A stretch of 64,000 nucleotides of DNA, taken from assembly GCF_000943565.1 (NCBI RefSeq), contig NZ_JTDW01000004.1, positions 372,001 through 436,000 on the forward strand, written 5' to 3'. Source of the stretch: Neotamlana sedimentorum (lineage in GTDB: Bacteria > Bacteroidota > Bacteroidia > Flavobacteriales > Flavobacteriaceae). Of the stretch, positions 56,933 to 64,000 are shown piece by piece. A program made the translations under genes and the position numbers. The notes beneath the pieces are model-generated. The model saw nothing but the letters and a program-made list of their open reading frames with translations, did no database searches and had not been told where the DNA came from. The number at the start of each line of letters is the position of its first letter. Position 1 is the stretch's first letter.

Positions 56933-57656
56933 TAATCACCTCGCTTTCTATAATATAAACATCATGTTTAACTAAAGTTTTAATATCTAAAAACTCTTTT
57001 TTAGAAACCGGAATAAACTTTATACCATCTCCTGCTCTAGCAAAACAAGGCTCACTTTTATTTGCGTTAAAAAAATTAATAGGTGTTTGCCCAATAATAT
57101 TCCAACCGCCAGGGCTATTGCTTGGGTAAATTCCAGTTTGATTTCCACCAATTGCGACAGATCCTTTTTCTATTTGTAAACGTGGTGTCGCTTTTCGAGG
57201 TGTTTCTAAAGCTTCATCTAATCCGCCTAAATATAAAAACCCTGGTAAAAAACCAATAAAATAGACTTTGTAAGTAACTTGCGAATGCTTTTCAATTACC
57301 GTTTCACTAGATAGACCTTTTTCGTTTGCTACATGTGCTAAATCTATACCAAAAAACGGGTCGTAACACACAGGTATTTTCCAAATTTTATTTTGAAATG
57401 ATATGATTTCTTTTTCAGATTGATAAATACTTTTAAGCGTAGTTATTAAACGTTCAACATCTGCAATGTTATTTTTAAACTGAATTAATACGGATTGATA
57501 CGCGTGTTTTATCACCGTAATTTCAAACATTTCTGAAGCTTTTATTTTCGCTTTAAATTGTAAAACATCATTTAAAATATCTTCATCAATGGTTTTAGGC
57601 CATTCAATTAAAATGGAACGTTCGTTAAATTGCTTATATGTTAAATTATAACTCAT
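56925..57656 (-). CDS. pxpB: 5-oxoprolinase subunit B
   Basis: KipI-family subunit, 243 residues, with the core motifs YKVYFIGFLPGFLYLGGL, then PRLQIEKGSVAIGGNQTGIY and GGWNIIGQTP in a cyclophilin-like fold. It pairs with PxpC in the ATP-dependent activation of 5-oxoproline. Stop and next start overlap by 8 bases and the upstream pxpA stop is 3 bases away, so all three subunits are coupled. Confidence 0.93.
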   Translation of the reverse strand: MSYNLTYKQFNERSILIEWPKTIDEDILNDVLQFKAKIKASEMFEITVIKHAYQSVLIQFKNNIADVERLITTLKSIYQSEKEIISFQNKIWKIPVCYDPFFGIDLAHVANEKGLSSETVIEKHSQVTYKVYFIGFLPGFLYLGGLDEALETPRKATPRLQIEKGSVAIGGNQTGIYPSNSPGGWNIIGQTPINFFNANKSEPCFARAGDGIKFIPVSKKEFLDIKTLVKHDVYIIESEVIND

Positions 57657-57659
57657 AAA

Positions 57660-58397
57660 CTAACTTATAAATATGCCTTTACTTTTTAACTGTGTAGTTA
57701 AATATTTTATTAATTGTATGGCTTTAGGGTTGTCTCCATGCACACAAAATGTTTGTGCTTTTATTAGTGTTTCTGTGTTTTTTATAGTTAACACTTTTTG
57801 TTGAGTAAACATTTTATAAACATGGTTAAACACCAATTTTTCATCTTTAATAACTGCATTTTCCTGGTTTCTGGACACTAAAGTTAAATCGGGATTATAA
57901 TTTCTATCTGCAAAAGCTTCAAGAACAACTTCAATATTATTTTTAATAGCCAAATCTGCTAAAACCGATTTATATGGCGCATACAATTTAACCGCAATAG
58001 ATAATTGCTTCATTGCTTCAACTACAGCTGTAGCTGCTTCGGTGTTAATTGCAGCATAATTATAAAGTGCACCGTGAGGTTTTATATGATGTAACGCAGC
58101 GTCTTCAGCTTTAACAACCTTCAATAATATTTCAATTTGATTTTTTAAAGATGCAACTAAATCATTAAAAGGCATGTCAACAATAACTCTTCCAAAGTTT
58201 TCTTTATCTGGATACGATGGATGCGCGCCTATTTTAACATGATGTTGTTTCGCTAGTTTTACAACGGTTTGCATCGTTTCTTTATCGCCCGCATGACCAC
58301 CACAAGCAATATTACAAGACGAAACTAGCGGTATTAATTGCGCTTCGTTGTTTATTCCTTCACCTACATCGGCATTTATATCGATTATATTTTGCAT
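57660..58397 (-). CDS. pxpA: 5-oxoprolinase subunit A
   Basis: LamB/YcsF-family subunit, 245 residues. The signatures are all present: DINADVGEG, CNIACGGHAGDKETM, KIGAHPSYPD, HIKPHGALYN and CVHGDNPKAI. The Asp/His groups form the metal-like hydrolase centre that completes ring opening of 5-oxoproline. In most relatives the fourth motif after ACG is FHAGD; here it is GHAGD, a minor change. The gene shares one base with the Nramp gene upstream. Confidence 0.94.
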   Translation of the reverse strand: MQNIIDINADVGEGINNEAQLIPLVSSCNIACGGHAGDKETMQTVVKLAKQHHVKIGAHPSYPDKENFGRVIVDMPFNDLVASLKNQIEILLKVVKAEDAALHHIKPHGALYNYAAINTEAATAVVEAMKQLSIAVKLYAPYKSVLADLAIKNNIEVVLEAFADRNYNPDLTLVSRNQENAVIKDEKLVFNHVYKMFTQQKVLTIKNTETLIKAQTFCVHGDNPKAIQLIKYLTTQLKSKGIFIS

Positions 58398-59632
58398 TAA
58401 AATAAGTTGAAGTTGAATATTTTGTTAATTGTTGCTACCGAAAGTAAAATACTAATTAACAGAATTAAAATGGCCAATATATTTTGCTTTAATGAATTTT
58501 TAAATGCTCCTAAAACTGATGATTTGTTAACTAACCATAATAAAATTACAGCCATAAACGGTAGTAAAATTCCATTAGAAACTTGAGCAAATTTTATAAT
58601 ATCGATAGGTTTTATACCTATTGATGAAAATATAACACCTAAAATTAAAACGATTGCCCAGACCGATTGAAACTTTTTACTTTTTAAATGAGACGACCAA
58701 CCAAAACACCCACTAGCCACATAAGCAGCTGCTAAAGGCGCTGTAATTGCACTTGTTAAACCTGCAGCAAATAAGCCAATAGCTAGAAAATATTTTGCAA
58801 AACTACCAAATAAAGGCTCTAAACTTTTTGCTAAATCTGATGCATTGCTAATATTGTTTCCTTGCATTGATGCGGCCGAAACAATTATAGCCATTGATAC
58901 TACGCCGCCTAGGACGACAGCAATTATAGTATCTTTTTTAGCCAGACCTAAATCGGATGTTTTATTCCATTTTTCTTTCACTAAAGAAGCATGTAAAAAC
59001 AAATTATACGGCACTACAGTTGTACCAATTAAACCTATAATTAACAACAAACTATTATCTGGAAAACTAGGAACAAAAGCACCTTTAAAAATAGATACAA
59101 CATCCGGCTGTGTTAATATTGCTGAAACCAGAAAAGCTAAACTCATTAAAATGACTAAAGCTAAAAGCACACGTTCTAGTATTTTATAATTACCCAAATA
59201 CAGCAAAACAAAGGCTAATCCTCCTAAAATGATACTAAGAATATTAATTGAATATCCAAAAACATTAACTGTAGGATTACCTAAAACAGTTTGCAAGCCT
59301 AAAACACCACCAGAAATATTCCCTGCTTCGTAAGCCGCATTACCAATAACTATGGCCGATAGCATTAAAACTATTACAAAACCTTTAAACCAAGGATGCT
59401 TTATTTCTGTTCTGATGATATCTGATAAGCCTTTTTGAGTAATTATACCTAATCTGGCAGACATTTCTTGAAGCACAATAGTTGCAACTATTGATAATAC
59501 TAAAGCCCACAATAAAGCATAACCAAAACCCGCACCAGCTAATGTGCATACGGTTACAGATCCAGGACCAATAAAAGCAGCTGCAATTAATGGACCTGGA
59601 CCTATATTTTTAAACCAATTATTGAATTTCAT
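58397..59632 (-). CDS. Nramp-family permease lacking metal-binding residues
   Basis: The 411-residue protein has 11-12 hydrophobic helices of the Nramp/APC fold. In helix 1 the metal-binding DPGN of true Nramps reads GPGS (residues 22-25), and in helix 6 the MPH motif reads VPYN (207-210, within TTVVPYNLFLHASLV). The surrounding Nramp frame (GPGPL, LFLHASLV, GLTSAITAPLAAAY) is intact. It is therefore unlikely to move Mn or Fe. It overlaps pxpA by one base and DUF2891 by 14. A 5-oxoproline or related amino-acid uptake role is inferred from this context. Confidence 0.85.
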   Translation of the reverse strand: MKFNNWFKNIGPGPLIAAAFIGPGSVTVCTLAGAGFGYALLWALVLSIVATIVLQEMSARLGIITQKGLSDIIRTEIKHPWFKGFVIVLMLSAIVIGNAAYEAGNISGGVLGLQTVLGNPTVNVFGYSINILSIILGGLAFVLLYLGNYKILERVLLALVILMSLAFLVSAILTQPDVVSIFKGAFVPSFPDNSLLLIIGLIGTTVVPYNLFLHASLVKEKWNKTSDLGLAKKDTIIAVVLGGVVSMAIIVSAASMQGNNISNASDLAKSLEPLFGSFAKYFLAIGLFAAGLTSAITAPLAAAYVASGCFGWSSHLKSKKFQSVWAIVLILGVIFSSIGIKPIDIIKFAQVSNGILLPFMAVILLWLVNKSSVLGAFKNSLKQNILAILILLISILLSVATINKIFNFNLF

Positions 59633-60743
59633 TAGCTGTATTCAAAGCATAAATTGCAAAACTACCTAACCAATGACTTCCCATATAATCGTCACCAAAA
59701 ATGCTTGGTAGCGAGTGTTTAATATGATAATTTGCTACATTTTGTAAATGTTGATATTCTGGTAAGCCTTGTGATATTTTATAGAAATTCCAAGCTCGCG
59801 AAAAGTTTACACCATCTAAATGCACTAAATGTCCATCGGTTCTATCGGAAACCAAACCGACTTCAAGATTATAATTTTTGTTTTTAAGCTCAGGTAAAAA
59901 AGCATTTAACCAAATTTTAAACTCATTTTCTGGTAACAAGCGCTTAATTAAAGCGGCTTCTTCTAAACATGGCGATAAAAAATCACTTCCGCTAGGTTCC
60001 CAACTCATCGGGCAATTTTGGTCGTTTAAATAAAAATATTTTGCGCGCTCTGTAATCGCTGCTTTTAAGGCTTCGTTATTTACTGTATCGGCATAATCGT
60101 AGGCGAAATTTAGTCCGAAAGCGGTGTTGGTGTGTGTTCCAACACGTTGTGCATAATTCAATTTAGGTAAAAAAGCAATATACTTTTCTACGATTAATTG
60201 GGTTAATGGTTGCAAGTTGCTCTCTAAAGTTCGAGCTGTTTCGCTATCCCAAGTATGTAATTCTTCGGCTAATTTTAATAACCATGCCCAACCGTAAGTA
60301 CGCTCGTAGTTTTTATTGTGTTTACCTTGAAAATATTCAATTTCTTTTGCAATATTTTCTTCTGAAATATTGTTTAGTAAACGCTCTTTAATGGCTTCGG
60401 ATTTTTCAATTTCAGGAAAATACTTTAATAACGAAACTAAACTCCAATGCCCGTGTACCGATGAATGCCAATCGAAACACCCATAAAATGCAGGGTGCAA
60501 TGTACTCGGTGATTTTAAATCGCTATCGCCACCCAAAGTTTGCGAAAGTCTATTCGGGTACTCAATGTTTATACAATGTAGAGGTAATTCGGCCAATTTA
60601 TTGGCTTGTTCTAAGTTAAGTTTTGGAGCTTCTGCAAGTTCTGGCTTTTCTCTATTTTCTTGTGTTGTTTCAATCTTTTGTTTTGAACTATTATTACAGT
60701 TTAAGATTGATAATAATGTGATTGTTAGGATTAGTTTTTTCAT
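59619..60743 (-). CDS. DUF2891 lipoprotein
   Basis: The 374-residue protein has a lipoprotein signal with Cys16 in LSILNCNNSS. The mature part is helical and Trp/His-rich, with FYGCFDWHSSVHGHW, ERTYGWAWLLKLAEEL, SWEPSGSDFLSPCLEEAALI and LDGVNFSRAWNFYKI. The pattern recalls alpha/alpha toroid proteins such as glycoside hydrolases and epimerases. DUF2891 has no known activity. It is the first gene of the overlapping run DUF2891-Nramp-pxpABC, so it may bind or release the substrate outside the inner membrane. Confidence 0.85.
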   Translation of the reverse strand: MKKLILTITLLSILNCNNSSKQKIETTQENREKPELAEAPKLNLEQANKLAELPLHCINIEYPNRLSQTLGGDSDLKSPSTLHPAFYGCFDWHSSVHGHWSLVSLLKYFPEIEKSEAIKERLLNNISEENIAKEIEYFQGKHNKNYERTYGWAWLLKLAEELHTWDSETARTLESNLQPLTQLIVEKYIAFLPKLNYAQRVGTHTNTAFGLNFAYDYADTVNNEALKAAITERAKYFYLNDQNCPMSWEPSGSDFLSPCLEEAALIKRLLPENEFKIWLNAFLPELKNKNYNLEVGLVSDRTDGHLVHLDGVNFSRAWNFYKISQGLPEYQHLQNVANYHIKHSLPSIFGDDYMGSHWLGSFAIYALNTANEIQ

Positions 60744-60815
60744 GATCTAAATTTAGAAAAAATATATCCTAGATAATTACTAACAAACGAAATGTTTTTA
60801 GCATTAGTTCATTTT

Positions 60816-62351
60816 CTACCCCAACCAACCATCACGATCTAAACTTCTGTATTGTATAGCTTCACTAATATGTGTTCCTGTAACTGTTTCGCTGGCTTCT
60901 AAATCGGCAATAGTTCTAGATACTTTTAAAATACGATCGTAAGCTCTGGCCGATAAATTTAAACGTTCCATAGCGGTTTTTAGTAATTGCTTTGAAGCCT
61001 CATCGAGCTGGCAATATTTGCGTATTTGTTTGGTATTCATTTGGGCGTTATAATGCACGGTATCGCTCTCGGCAAATCGCTTGGTTTGAAATTCTCGGGC
61101 TTTTGTAACGCGTTTGCGAATTTCAACCGAAGTTTCTCCTTTTCGGTCATCGCTTAATTTATCGAAAGGTACTGGAGTCACTTCAATATGAATATCGATT
61201 CTATCTAACAACGGTCCAGAAATTTTACTTAAATAACGTTGCATTTCGGCGGGACTTGAAGTTACTGGGGCATCGGGATCGTTAAAATAACCTCCAGGAC
61301 TCGGGTTCATACTAGCCACCAACATAAACGACGACGGATATGTTACCGTAAATTTTGCTCTAGAAATGGTTACCTCTCTATCTTCTAGTGGCTGACGCAT
61401 CACTTCTAAAACTTCGCGCTTAAACTCGGGTAATTCATCTAAAAACAAAACCCCGTTGTGCGATAATGATATTTCTCCTGGTTGCGGATAACTACCACCA
61501 CCAACTAAAGCCACGTTCGATATAGTGTGATGCGGACTCCTAAACGGACGTTGTGCCATTAAACCGCTATCTTTTACTCGCCCAACTACCGAGTGAATTT
61601 TCGTGGTTTCCAGAGCTTCGTGCAGCGTCATAGGTGGTAAAATACTAGGTAAACGCTTTGCTAACATAGTTTTTCCTGCTCCAGGTGGTCCAATTAAAAT
61701 AATATTATGTCCGCCGGCTGCTGCAATTTCCATACAGCGTTTTATGCCTTCTTGCCCTTTTACATCGGCAAAATCGAATTCGGGAAAATCAAGGTTCTTT
61801 TCAAATTCTTTTCTAGTATCTATAATGGTTTGTTCTAGAGCTTCACCTTTATTGAAAAAGTCTATAACCTGCTTTATATTTTCAATACCATAAACCTCTA
61901 AATCGTTTACAATAGCAGCTTCTTTTGCATTTTGTTTAGGCAAAATAAATCCTTTAAATCCTTCTTCTCTGGCCTTAACAGCAATTGGTAATGCGCCTTT
62001 TATAGGCTGTAACGTGCCATCGAGCGAGAGTTCGCCCATAATTAAATACTGTTCTAAATTATCGGCTTTAATTTGGCTGGTTGAGGCCAAAATTCCAATG
62101 GCTAAAGTTAAATCGTATGCACTGCCTTCTTTTCGTAAATCGGCTGGCGACATATTAATAATTATTTTTTTACCCGGAATTTTAAACCCGTTGTTTTGAA
62201 GTGCAGCCGCTATGCGATAATTACTTTCTTTAATAGCATTATCGGGTAACCCAACAAGGTGATACCCTATTCCCTTATCTACATTTACTTCAACTGTAAT
62301 GGTGGTGGCTTCAACGCCAAAAACGGCGCTTCCAAAAACTTTTTTTAGCAT
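60816..62351 (-). CDS. comM: YifB/ComM family AAA ATPase
   Basis: The 511-residue protein has the N-terminal ChlI-like Lon-protease-type domain (INMSPADLRKEGSAYDL, GELSLDGTLQPIKGALP), a Walker A GPPGAGKT (221-228), Walker B GVLFLDELPEFKR, the Mg-chelatase segment FRSPHHTISNVALVGGG, and the C-terminal ChlI domain. ComM is a helicase that helps branch migration in transformation and recombination. Full length; the usual ~500 residues. Confidence 0.94.
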   Translation of the reverse strand: MLKKVFGSAVFGVEATTITVEVNVDKGIGYHLVGLPDNAIKESNYRIAAALQNNGFKIPGKKIIINMSPADLRKEGSAYDLTLAIGILASTSQIKADNLEQYLIMGELSLDGTLQPIKGALPIAVKAREEGFKGFILPKQNAKEAAIVNDLEVYGIENIKQVIDFFNKGEALEQTIIDTRKEFEKNLDFPEFDFADVKGQEGIKRCMEIAAAGGHNIILIGPPGAGKTMLAKRLPSILPPMTLHEALETTKIHSVVGRVKDSGLMAQRPFRSPHHTISNVALVGGGSYPQPGEISLSHNGVLFLDELPEFKREVLEVMRQPLEDREVTISRAKFTVTYPSSFMLVASMNPSPGGYFNDPDAPVTSSPAEMQRYLSKISGPLLDRIDIHIEVTPVPFDKLSDDRKGETSVEIRKRVTKAREFQTKRFAESDTVHYNAQMNTKQIRKYCQLDEASKQLLKTAMERLNLSARAYDRILKVSRTIADLEASETVTGTHISEAIQYRSLDRDGWLG

Positions 62352-62629
62352 ATAATTGGTTTATTCATTTTAAATGTAAGAAAAGTATTTTAAATGTTAC
62401 ACCTCGTTAATCATTTTAAAAACTCCATTTCTTATAATATTACAGAAAATTCTTAGGGTGTTTTTCCCCTTTTTTAAAGGAAAAAGATGTTTTATTAATA
62501 GTAAATGCCTTATTACAGAATTAATTTTCAGAACTTTAACCAAATCTTATTTCAATCTTAAAATTTGACGCTGTGAGATTTTTAATATTAATCTGTACTT
62601 TTATAAAAACCTCTAAACAATCCATTATT

Positions 62630-63145
62630 ATGAAAACTAAATCTTATTTTTTAATATCCACAACATGCGCTTGTGCTATTTTTTTAATAGCATCTTGTAT
62701 TTCGAATACATCGAGTGTAAAAATTGATCGAGACAAAGTGCCATCGCAAGCCATTAGTTATAAGGAAGCAAATGTTTTGGAAGAAGAATTTAAAACAACA
62801 CGAGCCAAATTTTTAAATGAACATTTAGGTTTTGAAGATTCTAGAGAATTTTTGTTTTCATTAGATTCTTTAAAACAGTATATCGCTTTTTTTGAGCGTG
62901 AAGCAAAAAAACAAGGCTATACAGATTTGGGAATTAGAATATATTATGGTGCTTACCCAGAAAGTAAAAATTACCCAGATCCAGGAAGAGCTACGGTATT
63001 TTTAGTGCCTACAGGAAATAAAGTTAAATCGCAAGGTAGTGCTCTTCCGTTTGCAATGCCTACTCGAATTGTAGATGACAATATTGAAAGTATTCCTGGT
63101 TATAATTACGGGCACGCTGGTAAGCCACCAAGAGAACTTGATTAA
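62630..63145 (+). CDS. unrecognised lipoprotein upstream of 7TM protein
   Basis: From the ATG at 62630 the 171-residue protein has a lipoprotein signal with lipobox LIASC (Cys23). The mature part is mixed alpha/beta with IRIYYGAYPESKNYPDPGR and a Pro/Gly-rich end (NYGHAGKPPRELD). An in-frame ATG at 62573 would place 19 extra residues before the signal and is unlikely. It is 8 bases upstream of the membrane protein gene. I do not recognise the family; a ligand-binding or accessory part of the following sensor is possible. Confidence 0.75.
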   Translation: MKTKSYFLISTTCACAIFLIASCISNTSSVKIDRDKVPSQAISYKEANVLEEEFKTTRAKFLNEHLGFEDSREFLFSLDSLKQYIAFFEREAKKQGYTDLGIRIYYGAYPESKNYPDPGRATVFLVPTGNKVKSQGSALPFAMPTRIVDDNIESIPGYNYGHAGKPPRELD

Positions 63146-63153
63146 ATTTAAAA

Positions 63154-63798
63154 ATGCACATAACTGTTATTATATCTTATGCCATTAGTTCACTCGAACT
63201 AATAGCTGCTTTTTTTGCCCTTATCCATTATAAAAAGTACACTCAATCTACCGAGCGGTACTTTTTACACTTTTTATGGTTTACTTTTTTTATGGACACC
63301 ATAATGGGTTCGTATATTGGGCCTTATTTAAATATTAATAACACTTGGATATATTTTATTTACACAGGTTTAAGTTTTACCTTTTATTGCTGGTGGTACT
63401 ACCAAGTATTGCTAAAAAGAATTCATAAAAAAATAAGTGCTTATTTATTAATAATTTATATATTAACTTTTGTCATAAGTATTAATAATAATCAGTTACA
63501 AAAATACCTTTTTATTATAGGCGCATTTTTTGTTCTCATTTTAACTGGGTTTCATTTACATCAACTATCTAACTCAGATTATACCTTAAAAATAAAACAC
63601 AAATTAAGTTTCTGGATTAGTACCGCTTTAGTGCTTTTTAATATTGGTATGTTTCCATTAGTTCTTTTGAGTGATTATTTTGATGTAAGAATGAATAATA
63701 CAGTATTTAATATTGTTTTATTCTTTTTAAACCTAATTCTTTATACCTGCTTTATAATTGGATTTATATGGACGAAAAAGAAATACAATCATTATTAA
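63154..63798 (+). CDS. seven-helix membrane protein, unrecognised
   Basis: The 214-residue protein has seven hydrophobic helices (about 4-26, 38-56, 63-83, 93-110, 116-136, 150-172, 182-207) and ends in a basic tail WTKKKYNHY. No conserved retinal lysine or other family motif is obvious. It lies between a lipoprotein gene and a histidine kinase gene that it overlaps by 31 bases, so it may be a membrane receptor or scaffold for that kinase. This is inference from order and coupling. Confidence 0.75.
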   Translation: MHITVIISYAISSLELIAAFFALIHYKKYTQSTERYFLHFLWFTFFMDTIMGSYIGPYLNINNTWIYFIYTGLSFTFYCWWYYQVLLKRIHKKISAYLLIIYILTFVISINNNQLQKYLFIIGAFFVLILTGFHLHQLSNSDYTLKIKHKLSFWISTALVLFNIGMFPLVLLSDYFDVRMNNTVFNIVLFFLNLILYTCFIIGFIWTKKKYNHY

Positions 63799-64000
63799 TA
63801 ATTTTTTCGGCGGTACTTTTTGTTATTGCTTTTACCATGATTTCTCTTTTTGTGCTTTTTCGTAAAAAGAAAAATGATTTATTACTAGAAAAAAGAATTG
63901 CCGAACAAAAGTTTGAACAAGAAATTGCCAAAACTCAAATTGAAATTAGAGAAGAGACTTTTAGAAACATAAGCTGGGAATTACACGATAACATTGGGCA
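63768..64000 (+). CDS. sensor histidine kinase (NarL-type), 3'-truncated by window edge
   Basis: Starting at ATG 63768 inside the previous gene, 77 residues are visible: one membrane helix (about 8-31), a charged coiled coil (33-65) and the H-box of the HisKA_3 dimerisation domain, WELHDNIG, with the phospho-accepting His73. The ATPase domain lies beyond the window. The kinase has almost no sensor domain of its own, so the co-encoded membrane protein or lipoprotein may sense the signal. A response regulator gene is expected downstream. Confidence 0.85.
   Translation, partial: MDEKEIQSLLIIFSAVLFVIAFTMISLFVLFRKKKNDLLLEKRIAEQKFEQEIAKTQIEIREETFRNISWELHDNIG

Noticed and set aside
58397-59632. Manganese transporter mntH
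   Set aside because: The family fold fits, but DPGN and MPH metal-binding motifs are absent.
1-64000. tRNA, rRNA, CRISPR array, insertion sequence or prophage
   Set aside because: No cloverleaf, rRNA core sequence, regular spacer array, transposase or phage structural gene was seen in any gap.

Overview
The window is typical of a marine or soil Flavobacteriaceae (phylum Bacteroidota) chromosome. It is AT-rich, with few Shine-Dalgarno sites and several exact matches to the Bacteroidota -7 box TAnnTTTG close to start codons. Lineage markers include a type IX secretion (T9SS) C-terminal sorting domain, a TonB-dependent receptor with an N-terminal carboxypeptidase-regulatory-like domain, 'VGIGTTNP'-type surface protein starts, a CCC-motif membrane protein, a YtxJ-like protein, and DUF6452/DUF6048 genes behind rlmD. 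I see no rRNA, tRNA, CRISPR array, prophage or insertion sequence. About 59 protein genes fill the window, and gaps over 300 bases are rare.

Layout. 1-5536: DUF2126 protein (5' end cut off), circularly permuted ATP-grasp/alpha-E fusion, and transglutaminase, a probable peptide-ligation or protein-modification module. 5701-11122: accessory stretch with a hydrolase, a GNAT enzyme, a DUF3108-like exported protein, an NmrA-like/DUF1772/AraC cluster, and a divergent carboxymuconolactone decarboxylase-like gene whose C-terminus is damaged. 11170-30090: mostly housekeeping (TPR protein, gyrA, clpC, UMF1 transporter, M48 protease, msrB, NDH-2-like enzyme, lpdA, MscS channel with an ECF sigma factor and a small acidic protein, aroQ, xerD, rny, zapA). 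A structured RNA between zapA and rny is almost certainly 6S RNA. 30265-41544: cell-surface genes (M23 peptidase, TonB receptor, surface proteins, lipoprotein with calcium-binding repeats, T9SS cargo) around a cysteine desulfurase and an Smr protein. 41599-54222: ornithine aminotransferase, rlmD operon, glyA, fumarylacetoacetase, a RluA-type fusion, GGCT-like, YtxJ and clpB. 54547-64000: an unusual DeoC-like aldolase, a tightly packed operon DUF2891-Nramp-pxpA-pxpB-pxpC (plus a DUF6503-like lipoprotein), comM/yifB, and a lipoprotein / seven-helix membrane protein / histidine kinase operon cut by the window end.

The most interesting system is the 5-oxoprolinase operon. Its Nramp-fold permease lacks the metal-binding DPGN and MPH residues of true Nramp transporters, and its gene overlaps those of pxpA and of a DUF2891 lipoprotein. 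This suggests a dedicated uptake and hydrolysis route for 5-oxoproline or a related compound, not manganese import. Other leads are the DeoC homologue lacking the second catalytic lysine, the lipoprotein/7TM/histidine kinase sensor operon, the long N-terminal module on the RluA-like enzyme, and -7 boxes placed so that xerD and rlmD would have leaderless mRNAs. All family names come from reading the sequence; no database search was run.
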